Shown here in pieces: positions 57,449 through 64,000 of a DNA stretch of 64,000 bases (positions are counted from its first letter, which is position 1; each line of letters starts with the position of its first letter). Source of the DNA: a virus. The translations under genes were made by a program, and so were the position numbers. The stretch is from the IMG/VR virus record IMGVR_UViG_3300017989_000057, positions 96,682-160,681 of that record; one strand, given 5' to 3'. Under the pieces are notes generated by a model, which was not told where the DNA came from, did no database searches, and saw only the letters and a program-made list of their open reading frames with translations.

Positions 57449-57596
57449 CTGACACCCCTTCCGGTTGTTTGACCATGTTTTGGAGAATCTCCATCATGGC
57501 ACGATACCTGCGCTTACACTGCATATAGCCAAACCAGTACCCGACGACGAATATCAGGATTCGGATGGCAGCAGCGACTTCTGGTGAATCCATCAT
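57429..57596 (-). CDS. small membrane protein
   Basis: 55 residues from ATG 57596 (GGGG upstream). One transmembrane helix (AAAIRILIFVVGYWFGYM) followed by a basic stretch CKRRYR, so N-out/C-in is likely. Coupled to the 34-residue peptide gene by a one-base spacing. May form a holin-like or toxin-like pair with it. Confidence 0.55.
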   Translation of the reverse strand: MMDSPEVAAAIRILIFVVGYWFGYMQCKRRYRAMMEILQNMVKQPEGVSDGVKTV

Positions 57597-57597
57597 C

Positions 57598-57702
57598 TTA
57601 TACACCCCAAAGAGCAGAAACGACAAGGTAAATCAAGTACCACATCAAAAGGGCCACTGGCAAACCAACGATAAGCCCCTGGAACACGCCATTTGGCCTC
57701 AT
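57598..57702 (-). CDS. 34-residue single-helix membrane peptide
   Basis: Starts at ATG 57702 with GGGAGG upstream. FQGLIVGLPVALLMWYLIYLVVSALWGV is one transmembrane helix preceded by a short N-terminus. ATGA overlap with the upstream gene. Function unknown. Confidence 0.55.
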   Translation of the reverse strand: MRPNGVFQGLIVGLPVALLMWYLIYLVVSALWGV

Positions 57703-57848
57703 GATACTTTTACCTCCCAGTCTACGACGCTGTACATATACGGGTCTTTTTGATTTTCCACCCACTTGTAAGCCAATTCCTTGGTGCTGAAGACTTCGAC
57801 TACATAGTAATCCTCAACACCGTGCCGTTCGACCAACCAAACGGTCAT
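57699..57848 (-). CDS. hypothetical 49-residue protein
   Basis: Beta-strand start (MTVWLVERHGVEDYYVVEVF) then a helix (TKELAYKWVENQKD), like short viral small-molecule or nucleic-acid binding folds. ATGA overlaps on both sides place it in the run with the membrane peptides. Confidence 0.5.
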   Translation of the reverse strand: MTVWLVERHGVEDYYVVEVFSTKELAYKWVENQKDPYMYSVVDWEVKVS

Positions 57849-58189
57849 GACATTCCCCCTATCGGTGCCGACTGTAGCTTACGGAGACCAGACAGGACTA
57901 CCCCGACCATCGTCTCGAATGCTTCGTCGAGCGTGCGCCTCTCTCCGACATATGGTACTCCGGTCTCGAACCAGTTTCCGTAGACAACAAAACAGTGGCC
58001 ATCGATTCCTGGCGCTGTGTGACCGACGACGATCCAGCAATCCTTCCCGTTGAACATCTCGTGTGCGCTACTGAGCGCCCAGCGTGGTACTTGTAGAGGA
58101 TGTACCGAGACGCATACCTCAAGCGACCGTTCCTTTCTTGCACGATTGAGCCACTTGACCCGACACTGAAAGCCGTGGAATTCGACCAT
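57845..58189 (-). CDS. hypothetical protein
   Basis: 114 residues from ATG 58189, one base overlapping the arginase-fold gene. CRVKWLNRARKERSLEVCVSVHPLQV and CWIVVGHTAPGIDGHCFVVYGNWF suggest a beta-rich fold. No family recognised. Confidence 0.55.
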   Translation of the reverse strand: MVEFHGFQCRVKWLNRARKERSLEVCVSVHPLQVPRWALSSAHEMFNGKDCWIVVGHTAPGIDGHCFVVYGNWFETGVPYVGERRTLDEAFETMVGVVLSGLRKLQSAPIGGMS

Positions 58190-58815
58190 CACTTGCTCAC
58201 TTTCATAGGACGCGGTGCCATGCGCCACCCGCACAATAGACAGGGATCGTAGTCTGGTAACCGCAACGGTGCTTTCGGCAACTTGAAATGACGGACCACG
58301 ATTTCAACGATGCGATCGATCTGATCGCACATCTCTTGGTCCAGGTAGTCTGGCGAGACACAAAAGACAGCAGCAGTGATCGGCGTTTTCAACTCCGACA
58401 GACGATGTTTGCCACGAACGGAATGTACTATACCTCTGTCGGACAACCATGTTTCTGCTTCCGGCCAATCGCAGAATTCGCCATGCCCGTGATGGACCCA
58501 TGTATACCGACGATACCACTCTGGCGGGATTCGATATCCCCAGACGCCACAGTTGACTTCGGCCCCATCCGGGTCATATGGAGCACAATTGACATAGTAG
58601 TCGTGGTGCTCATCAATGTTGACGAGATTGAACGGGACAGGGACGGTGCCATTTCTTACCCATCTACGCAGTTGCCCGAGAAATTCGTGGTGTTCGACTG
58701 TCATGATAGTAGGGGTCTTGCGTGGAATGTGCTTGAGCAACCCACGAATCTTGCTGGCAGGATCGTCCGAGCCATTGAGCCAATCGAGATCGACACTTAC
58801 GACTGTACCTTTCAT
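58189..58815 (-). CDS. UPF0489-type arginase-fold protein
   Basis: 208 residues. VVSVDLDWLNG, TVEHHEFL and VNIDEHHDYY reproduce the metal-binding Asp/His pattern of the UPF0489 (C5orf22-like) branch of the arginase/deacetylase fold. A CLLCGW motif lies near the C-terminus. Substrate unknown. Partner gene of a phosphoribosyltransferase four bases away. Confidence 0.72.
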   Translation of the reverse strand: MKGTVVSVDLDWLNGSDDPASKIRGLLKHIPRKTPTIMTVEHHEFLGQLRRWVRNGTVPVPFNLVNIDEHHDYYVNCAPYDPDGAEVNCGVWGYRIPPEWYRRYTWVHHGHGEFCDWPEAETWLSDRGIVHSVRGKHRLSELKTPITAAVFCVSPDYLDQEMCDQIDRIVEIVVRHFKLPKAPLRLPDYDPCLLCGWRMAPRPMKVSK

Positions 58816-59297
58816 GCCACCACCCCCTCTTTGCGAAGTTGTTCCACTTCGAGAATGTCATCCATCAAAGGCGTTAGCGGAATTCCTTCGTATTGATCCC
58901 AGCTACCAAATTCAGTAAAGTTTTGGTACAGGACAATCCCCACACACTGCGTGTTGTTGTAGACTGCCTCGACAGCGTTGCGGATATTTCTGACTGTATC
59001 GCCAGACGAGATAAGGTCATCGACAATAACGTATCTGCCGAGTTGTTTGTCTGACGACTCTATCCGTCTTTGGGAATGACTTCCGCCATCCATATACGAA
59101 CTTTCCGCATCCCACAGCTTACGAACGATGGCGAAAGGAATACCAGTCCGCATTGACACAGCCATCAGGACTACTGCGCCACTGATTCCTGTACCGACTA
59201 AGCATTCAGGACGATCGAACTTGGGGTCGTTCAGCGCATGACAGATTGCATCGACAGTCGCTTCCGGCGACTGGAATGCATTGCTGAAATAGCACAT
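58812..59297 (-). CDS. phosphoribosyltransferase-family protein
   Basis: 161 residues. VGTGISGAVVLMAVSMRTGIPFAIV and GRYVIVDDLISSGDTVRNI are the PRPP loop and phosphoribosyl-binding motif (DDxxSSGDT) of the type I PRTase fold. It probably salvages a base or acts in nucleotide synthesis. Its stop overlaps the arginase-fold gene. Confidence 0.83.
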   Translation of the reverse strand: MCYFSNAFQSPEATVDAICHALNDPKFDRPECLVGTGISGAVVLMAVSMRTGIPFAIVRKLWDAESSYMDGGSHSQRRIESSDKQLGRYVIVDDLISSGDTVRNIRNAVEAVYNNTQCVGIVLYQNFTEFGSWDQYEGIPLTPLMDDILEVEQLRKEGVVA

Positions 59298-59310
59298 GGT
59301 TTATCCCCTT

Positions 59311-59466
59311 TTATTGACCGCACTTTTCTCCAAAAAAGGTATCGAGCAGGTCGTTGAGCGACTGCGTTTCATGCTCGCCCATTTGGCGATCTGACTGGTT
59401 CTCATACATCTCCCTGACCGCCAGAGTCATTTCTTGTAACATCGCATCGTACTGGCCGGAATCCAT
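59311..59466 (-). CDS. hypothetical 51-residue protein
   Basis: ATG 59466 preceded by AAAGGGGG. Helical and acidic (DAMLQEMTLAVREMYENQ). 13 bases upstream of the phosphoribosyltransferase gene start. Confidence 0.5.
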   Translation of the reverse strand: MDSGQYDAMLQEMTLAVREMYENQSDRQMGEHETQSLNDLLDTFFGEKCGQ

Positions 59467-59478
59467 AAGACCCCCTTT

Positions 59479-59616
59479 CTAAAGGTGTTTGGGAACAGAC
59501 TGGGCACCGAGTGCGGCGTCACTATGATTACTCACCTTCGCTCCGTGCGCACGGATTGACAGGTCGAGCCTTTCCCGCCGTGAGTCCACGATTAACCGCG
59601 CGGTGGCGACGGGCAT
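59479..59616 (-). CDS. possible 45-residue protein
   Basis: ATG 59616 follows GGGGGGAAA. The product (VATARLIVDSRRERLDLSIRAHGAKV) is basic and beta/helix mixed. Weak call; its frame also extends upstream into the zinc-protein gene. Confidence 0.35.
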   Translation of the reverse strand: MPVATARLIVDSRRERLDLSIRAHGAKVSNHSDAALGAQSVPKHL

Positions 59617-59671
59617 TTTCCCCCCAGTCTTTTCAGAGTGGCTAACTCCCAGTCCGTTGCCAAACACCCTT

Positions 59672-59911
59672 CTACCGAAGAGGTACTGTGGTCCGACTTT
59701 GGTCCAAACCACACACCATGTCCTGACCACATTCTTCGCACTCTGTCACAGTGATCGGCCACGCCGAGCATTGATCCAGTGTTTTAACGTGACCACACGG
59801 ACACTGGTACTTTGCCCGAAACGCAGTGTGTTCGCCACACCAACCGTAATTGGCTGTGCATGTGTGCAGTCCGACACGACGTTGACCTATCGGTTTCAGT
59901 TCGATTTTCAT
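59672..59911 (-). CDS. small zinc-binding protein
   Basis: 79 residues. CTANYGWCGEHTAF, CPCGHVKTLDQC and CEECGQDMVC give several Cys pairs typical of two small zinc sites. Four bases downstream of a 56-residue gene. Confidence 0.6.
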   Translation of the reverse strand: MKIELKPIGQRRVGLHTCTANYGWCGEHTAFRAKYQCPCGHVKTLDQCSAWPITVTECEECGQDMVCGLDQSRTTVPLR

Positions 59912-59914
59912 GGT

Positions 59915-60085
59915 CTAATCCTCGTACAAATCGAGTTCGGCGCGCAGGAAGACTGAATCGTTGTTGTCTGGGGTGAAGATTTCTTCTAACTCTCCATCCC
60001 GCACATTACAGCCGATGTCTCCTAGCACCACGATTCTGTCCTGTGGAACCGCTGACAGTTTTTCTATCAGTTCTTTGACTGTCAT
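59915..60085 (-). CDS. hypothetical 56-residue protein
   Basis: MTVKELIEKLSAVPQDRIVVLGD resembles the start of small phage proteins with an early helix and strand (DUF-type, repeated TVKELIEKLS motif). Start follows GGAGAAAACTAA. Confidence 0.55.
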   Translation of the reverse strand: MTVKELIEKLSAVPQDRIVVLGDIGCNVRDGELEEIFTPDNNDSVFLRAELDLYED

Positions 60086-60101
60086 TTAGTTTTCTCCATG
60101 C

Positions 60102-60404
60102 CTATTCGCAACTGATTCGACCGCGCACACAGTAATCGTGGACACGATCTATCACTTCCGTCTTGACTGTGAACTCGTAGGCATCATCCGGTAGTGGCTG
60201 GACAGAGAATGGAGTAGACAGCCATACCAGATAACCAGCGAGATTCTGTGCGCCAGCTTCCTTGGCGACGACAATGTGTTCAGTCAGCGAATCACCCCAG
60301 TCGCCATTGGCCAACTCAGTTATCAACTGTTTCGCGGCATCGTTGTCGCCTGCCCTGGCTTTTGCAGCAAGTTGTTTTAGGTGTTTATCCTGTCTTCTTG
60401 ACAT
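60102..60404 (-). CDS. hypothetical protein
   Basis: 100 residues, GGAGAAA ribosome site. Basic helical start (SRRQDKHLKQLAAKARAGDNDAAKQLITELANGDW) similar in feel to ankyrin/Sel1-like or HEAT helices, then a polar tail. The upstream 284 bases hold no gene. Confidence 0.55.
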   Translation of the reverse strand: MSRRQDKHLKQLAAKARAGDNDAAKQLITELANGDWGDSLTEHIVVAKEAGAQNLAGYLVWLSTPFSVQPLPDDAYEFTVKTEVIDRVHDYCVRGRISCE

Positions 60405-60688
60405 CGTGTTTCTCCAGAAAGAGAGGGGTAGGGCGGTCCAAGCGGTCGTCGGCTGACAAGGCGATCAACCCTTGACCCGCGACTTTGCCCGCCCAAACCC
60501 CAAGACTAGGAATGTGGCTGGTGGTGTTTCATTGGCGTCTCCCGTCGTGAACCGCTGCCTCTTCGATCGGCGACTCATCCTGGCCGCAATCCAACCGACG
60601 ACCCACGGTCGCCCCCGACGATCCTCGACTCCCACCTACATACTACTGTAGCCACCATTTCGCACCGCTGCGCCAGCGATGCCCCAGT
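60405..60688. other. gene-free interval
   Basis: 284 bases with no convincing frame. It contains GGGCGG...CCGCCC arms about 50 bases apart around CAAGG/CCTTG, followed on the minus strand by a pyrimidine tract, and lies just upstream of the gene at 60102. Possibly a leader or terminator; not a recognisable tRNA. Confidence 0.4.
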
Positions 60689-60838
60689 CTACTCACCATG
60701 AACATAGTCGATGGCGTCTACGATCTCAGGCAGACTACCCTCGAAGTGAAGCCCCACCATGCCACACTTCGGACAAACATCCATGTTGTCGTGATCTGGG
60801 TGGGGCACTGTTTTCGTACTACACTCTGGGCATACCAT
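60689..60838 (-). CDS. small zinc-ribbon protein
   Basis: 49 residues from ATG 60838, inside the end of the upstream gene. VCPECSTKTV and VCPKCGMVGLHFEG form CxxC...CxxC. Acidic C-terminus. Confidence 0.55.
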   Translation of the reverse strand: MVCPECSTKTVPHPDHDNMDVCPKCGMVGLHFEGSLPEIVDAIDYVHGE

Positions 60839-61046
60839 ACAACGATCTCCATGGACTGGTTGACTTGATATCCTTTTCCCTGAAGCCCCAGTCGTCTCCC
60901 CCATGCAGGTAGTAGACTGGTTCGCCGTCGATGATTTCGACAAGGCCAATCTGGAAAACCATCCCAGGAGGCGCAGGGACACCAGCCTTATAGGCTTCGT
61001 CGGTCACGATATGAACCATGTCACCGACTTTGAACTTGGGTTTCAT
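60819..61046 (-). CDS. small SH3/KOW-like barrel protein
   Basis: 75 residues from ATG 61046. KFKVGDMVHIVTDEAYKAGVPAPPGMVFQIGLVEIIDGEPVYYLHGG has the xGDxVxV start of small nucleic-acid-related barrels. No specific family. Confidence 0.5.
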   Translation of the reverse strand: MKPKFKVGDMVHIVTDEAYKAGVPAPPGMVFQIGLVEIIDGEPVYYLHGGDDWGFREKDIKSTSPWRSLYGMPRV

Positions 61047-61081
61047 TGGCCGTCCCCCCAGAAAAACAGACACACCGTAAA

Positions 61082-61270
61082 CTAGACTTCATCCATTTGG
61101 TTTTTTGCAGCCGCTTCACGCTTCCGCCGACGATGCAGGCGGTTGCCCTTACACCACTCGCAAGACCCGTGGTTCCTGCACGAACAGTCGAATGCCTTGG
61201 ATTTCCGGTACTTCTTCCGCTTTTCCTTCCCGTGCTCGATTCCCTTGTCCAGAGACATGACTGGCTCCAT
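61082..61270 (-). CDS. small basic zinc protein
   Basis: 62 residues from ATG 61270. FDCSCRNHGSCEWCKGNRLHRRRKREAAAK contains four Cys and a basic tail, so probably nucleic-acid binding. Start site uncertain (another ATG four codons in). Confidence 0.5.
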   Translation of the reverse strand: MEPVMSLDKGIEHGKEKRKKYRKSKAFDCSCRNHGSCEWCKGNRLHRRRKREAAAKNQMDEV

Positions 61271-61271
61271 G

Positions 61272-61544
61272 CTACCGACGCGAATGCTTGGGGACATTCC
61301 CCGCGTGATGAGCACCCTCAAGGTGGTTCAGACCCCGGATGCGCTTCTGACAGACAGGACACCGCTGGCCGACCTTGACCACGATATCCTTCCCTTCGTC
61401 GTCCTGCCCGATGACGATCGGCTCGCCGTGGTGGACGTTACTGCCTTGCTGGCGATGGTGAGCCTGCTCCAGATGGACGCCGCGATCAGACAGTACCTGG
61501 TGCGGAACCGGACCCTTTTTGGTGTTCTTCTGCTTTTTCGCCAT
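61272..61544 (-). CDS. zinc-finger protein
   Basis: 90 residues from ATG 61544. Basic start (AKKQKNTKKGPVPHQVL), then QRCPVCQKRIRGLNHLEGAHHAG, a C2H2-like finger. Likely DNA or RNA binding. Confidence 0.6.
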   Translation of the reverse strand: MAKKQKNTKKGPVPHQVLSDRGVHLEQAHHRQQGSNVHHGEPIVIGQDDEGKDIVVKVGQRCPVCQKRIRGLNHLEGAHHAGNVPKHSRR

Positions 61545-61570
61545 GACTTTCCCCTTTGGGTTGTAGGTGC

Positions 61571-61765
61571 CTATTCGTACAATGACGGATCGGCGACCCA
61601 ACTGATGAGCCGCAGACCCCGTTCCGTTCGCTGCGCGATGTCGTATGCCCCGCGCCTGCGCCTGACACAGAAGACTACAGCCTGGCGCATGGTGACCTGC
61701 TGACGGACAACCACGCCATCCCAAGTGACGACACAATACTTCCGTTCTGATTCGATGACCATCAT
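61571..61765 (-). CDS. hypothetical small protein
   Basis: 64 residues from one of two adjacent ATGs at 61765/61762, overlapping the upstream stop (ATGTGATGATG). Basic beta-rich (YCVVTWDGVVVRQQVTMRQA). No family recognised. Confidence 0.45.
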   Translation of the reverse strand: MMVIESERKYCVVTWDGVVVRQQVTMRQAVVFCVRRRRGAYDIAQRTERGLRLISWVADPSLYE

Positions 61766-62136
61766 CACATCCTCGGATCGATTTCCTCGTCGTCGTTCCC
61801 CGGACACCCGCCGCAGTCGCAATCGTCTTCGTTATCATCGTTCCATTGGCAGTCCTGACAGTGTTGGCACTCATCACAGCCACAGTTGAAGCCGTCGCAC
61901 TGGTGATGATCACCACACTCCTTCGGTTCATCCTGCTGGTGGACTTCCCACGTCAGACGACCCTTCGGAGTCTCCAGGATAGCCCGGTCGATTTCGACAC
62001 TGTGGATCATCCGGCCCATCAGTCTCAGCGCCGAATCTTCGGACTCGACTTCCTGCCTATCCGTGCCGTTGGCCCGAACGAATGCATTAGCATTGAAATT
62101 CGTACTCGTTTTGTTCCAGACGGTCAACACGTTCAT
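61765..62136 (-). CDS. acidic cysteine-rich protein
   Basis: 123 residues, GGGGG site before ATG 62136. The C-terminal third is packed with Cys and acidic residues (CGDHHQCDGFNCGCDECQHCQDC), similar in style to the Cys-rich protein at 40002. Possible multi-zinc domain. Confidence 0.55.
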   Translation of the reverse strand: MNVLTVWNKTSTNFNANAFVRANGTDRQEVESEDSALRLMGRMIHSVEIDRAILETPKGRLTWEVHQQDEPKECGDHHQCDGFNCGCDECQHCQDCQWNDDNEDDCDCGGCPGNDDEEIDPRM

Positions 62137-62183
62137 GGTAGACACCCCCTTGTGTAGAAAACGTTTCCACGACTTCTTGTCGA

Positions 62184-62423
62184 TCAGACGACCTGGAATA
62201 CTCGTCGCCCGTATGACGCGATATCATCCAGTTCGCGCGCATCGATCGACCCGTCAAAACATACGACCTGATACCTGACGAATGCCGCTAGGGCATCCAG
62301 TGTGACTGTGATCGGGGCGAACCCAGGCAGCGCACACCCGCTGAATATGCTGGTATCGACCCCGGACAGATCAGCGTCAGACCGTGCGATTTCGAGCGCT
62401 GTCGATAGTTCTTGCTTGGTCAT
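62184..62423 (-). CDS. hypothetical protein
   Basis: 79 residues from ATG 62423. Helical acidic protein with a hydrophobic middle (CALPGFAPITVTLDALAAFVRY). No family recognised. Confidence 0.5.
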   Translation of the reverse strand: MTKQELSTALEIARSDADLSGVDTSIFSGCALPGFAPITVTLDALAAFVRYQVVCFDGSIDARELDDIASYGRRVFQVV

Positions 62424-62428
62424 GGTTT

Positions 62429-62608
62429 TCAACCATCCTCTATGACTGTGGTTGATCCAAACCACTCAGTTATTACTGCCGCATACGGCTCACTGGTATC
62501 ACGACCAGACTCAGGACCAATGTCGATGATCCTGATCCCATTGATTCTCATCGCATTAACGATGTCATCAATGGTGAGCCTAGACAGATCGATTCCGCAT
62601 GTTTCCAT
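62429..62608 (-). CDS. hypothetical small protein
   Basis: 59 residues from ATG 62608 (AAGGAAAA upstream). Mixed alpha-beta (RLTIDDIVNAMRINGIRIID). The 143 bases upstream show no clear gene. Confidence 0.45.
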   Translation of the reverse strand: METCGIDLSRLTIDDIVNAMRINGIRIIDIGPESGRDTSEPYAAVITEWFGSTTVIEDG

Positions 62609-62751
62609 TGAGTTTTCCTTACTAATACCGAAGTCCCCACCGACCCCAGCCAAGCCCCACTTACGGACATTACGGCATCGGCACTGTGAAACTACCGATG
62701 CTATATCCAGTGACTTTCCCCCCTACAAGGGTCTTTCCTGTTATTCTACTC

Positions 62752-62955
62752 TCATCGCCCCATTCTGATTTTGTCTTCTTCGGCGAACAGTGAACGGCAG
62801 TTTGCCAGAACGACCCAGACTGCCCAGACAGACCAAACACAGACTGCTCCAGACAGCCACACCGCAGCCCAGCACGCAGCCACGAGCCGCCGTGCAAACC
62901 GCTTGACGGATTCATCGACCCCGACAGCCGGATCAGGTACAGTTTCCATTTTCAT
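62752..62955 (-). CDS. small membrane protein
   Basis: 67 residues. One transmembrane helix rich in Ala, Val and Trp (LVAACWAAVWLSGAVCVWSVWAVWVVLA) between a charged N-terminus and a short basic tail. Overlaps the upstream gene by four bases. Confidence 0.5.
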   Translation of the reverse strand: MKMETVPDPAVGVDESVKRFARRLVAACWAAVWLSGAVCVWSVWAVWVVLANCRSLFAEEDKIRMGR

Positions 62956-63497
62956 ACCGCCCCCCTCGCTTTCCGTTCGAGCCTGGCGATCATTTCCGCT
63001 CTGGCTTTGCGCTCTCTCCGCAGCATCCGGCGACGTGGTTGTTTCTTGATTCGAGCCAGTTCCTTCTGCGCCTTGACCACTTCCGGGTCACGTTGCGCCA
63101 TCTGGATTTCGGCAGACGAGACCAGACCACACCTGCCCCCATCGACCCGCCTTGGCCTACGGGTAGCCGTCGCGTTCGCCGACTTCCGCCGAACCAGCGT
63201 GTGGCGTTTCTTCTTGAATTGTCCGTCGAGCCCGACTTCCATCTGCACTTCAGACTGGCCCTTGCGCCGTGTCGTGAATCCCATCCGACCATCGCCGCAC
63301 TTGATCCTCTGCCAGTCTTCCCCGCCGAACCGCTTGCCGCCCTTGACCGGGACGCAGAACTCAGACCGGGCGAACCGATTACTCTCGGCCCACTGCCGCG
63401 CCTCCCCTTCGAGACGATTGTACCCGTACCCGTCCCCGCAGCTTGTAGCGCCGGGTTTTTCGCGTTTACAGCACCGACAAGGCTGTTTCTCGGACAT
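62952..63497 (-). CDS. basic zinc-type DNA-binding-like protein
   Basis: 181 residues. N-terminal CRCCKREKPGATSC is a Cys cluster; the remainder is strongly basic (KKKRHTLVRRKSANATATRRPRRVD, KKQPRRRMLRRERKARAEM). No family recognised. First gene of the run read from the gene-free right end. Confidence 0.55.
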   Translation of the reverse strand: MSEKQPCRCCKREKPGATSCGDGYGYNRLEGEARQWAESNRFARSEFCVPVKGGKRFGGEDWQRIKCGDGRMGFTTRRKGQSEVQMEVGLDGQFKKKRHTLVRRKSANATATRRPRRVDGGRCGLVSSAEIQMAQRDPEVVKAQKELARIKKQPRRRMLRRERKARAEMIARLERKARGAV

Positions 63498-64000
63498 TTT
63501 GTACCCCCTTTGTAGTACAAGACGTTAGCTAGCGCCACCACACGACGATAGCCCACAAGATTCAAGGAATCAGGTACGCTTTTTGTATCTAGCGCCACCC
63601 TCACCCACTCTGCCCCACGCGCCACCACCAACCCCCACCGACCAGTGCAGAATCGTATATAGGAACACACACAGGCCAAACTAGACTAGGATCGCTCTTG
63701 ACTTTGCAGTGCTTCGCAACCCCGTTTTTGACCCTGTGAGCCCCGATTTTGCGCCAGTCAGCTATCATGCCCCCACTAACAAGAACACCAAGCCCCACGC
63801 AAGCCTGAGCGAGCCAGCGTTTCTTGAAGCTCGATTTTGTACCTGCATCAGAGGCACACCAAGACTACCCCGAAAAACCCCGGAAAGTCTCAAAAAAACC
63901 CCGGATAGTTTCTCAGGACAAGGTGTAGTTTGAAAGGGTCGATAACAGCGCCAGCAGCGCAGCAAGAAATCCCTGACGAGAACGCACAGTCGATGCCGTA
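63498..64000. other. gene-free right end with direct repeats
   Basis: 503 bases without a convincing gene. AGCGCCACC occurs twice near 63531 and 63590. AAAAACCCCGGA(A/T)AGT occurs at 63873 and again 21 bases later at 63894, like paired binding sites. The third copy of the upstream element lies at 63665-63709. Possibly a promoter or replication-control region. Confidence 0.5.
63665..63709 (-). repeat. repeated upstream element copy 3
   Basis: Minus strand CTGCAAAGTC, then about 17 bases, then AGTTTGGCCTGTGTGTGTT, as at 49414 and 55051. TATATA follows it on the same strand. It faces the gene at 62952-63497 from about 165 bases upstream. Confidence 0.5.

Noticed and set aside
60420-60500. tRNA-like fold with GGGCGG/CCGCCC arms and a CAAGG/CCTTG arm with an eight-base loop
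   Set aside because: There is no T-arm with a TTC loop and no D-arm; only two stems match.
1-64000. CRISPR arrays or insertion sequences
   Set aside because: No regularly spaced repeats of 25-40 bases and no transposase-like protein were seen; the mobile genes present are homing endonucleases and one tyrosine recombinase.

Overview
This window looks like the replication and metabolism half of a large double-stranded DNA phage genome. Almost every gene lies on the minus strand, with head-to-tail ATGA-type overlaps. The replication set is of bacterial type (C-family DNA polymerase III alpha, DnaB helicase, DnaG-like primase, RecA). It comes with nucleotide-metabolism genes (class II ribonucleotide reductase, ThyX, deoxycytidylate-type deaminase, IMPDH/GMP reductase-like), a phage-style sigma factor, ClpP, peptide deformylase, a tyrosine recombinase, many small genes of unknown function, and at least seven free-standing endonuclease-type selfish genes. 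I see no capsid, tail, terminase, ribosomal or partition genes, so a megaplasmid cannot be strictly excluded. The host is not identifiable from the window.

Layout, by + strand coordinate (transcription mostly runs right to left). 10-8436 is a surface-glycan cassette: glycosyltransferase-like proteins, a sugar-nucleotide epimerase, two methyltransferases, a sulfotransferase, a fused nucleotidyltransferase-kinase, a cupin, a GatZ-like aldolase-family protein and a HAD phosphatase. 8423-17628 is the replisome and recombination block: PolIII alpha cut off after its catalytic palm, a Cas4/RecB-like nuclease, a DUF5664-type protein, primase, DnaB, an AT-hook/zinc protein, a Vsr/DUF559-like nuclease, deaminase and RecA. 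17621-32606 holds small genes, RNase H, a second RecB/Cas4-like nuclease, a metallophosphoesterase, NrdJ, an HD protein, an exported protease, a lipoprotein, sigma factor, ClpP, tyrosine recombinase, ThyX and a BrxL-like ATPase. 32617-45061 holds deformylase, small genes, a DUF2997 protein, an IMPDH-family enzyme, a BRCT protein, and a DUF1257 (Ycf35) - zinc protein - DUF3150 - Ycf46-like AAA+ run. 45197-63497 is a dense field of very small genes, many zinc-binding, with one tRNA-Glu.

The most exciting locus is 49758-54008: a phage-borne ubiquitin-like conjugation set. It has a ThiF/E1-like enzyme, a JAB/JAMM isopeptidase, an E2-like protein fused to about nine tandem CxxCx4CxxC zinc repeats (a possible built-in E3), and a MoaD/ThiS-like beta-grasp protein ending in Gly-Glu. 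Other notable signals are a strict promoter motif (GAACA - 17 nt - TATAAT, four copies), a roughly 47-nt element repeated three times, in-frame amber codons in a radical SAM gene and in one other gene, and a BREX-type BrxL ATPase without its BREX partners or its Lon-like domain.
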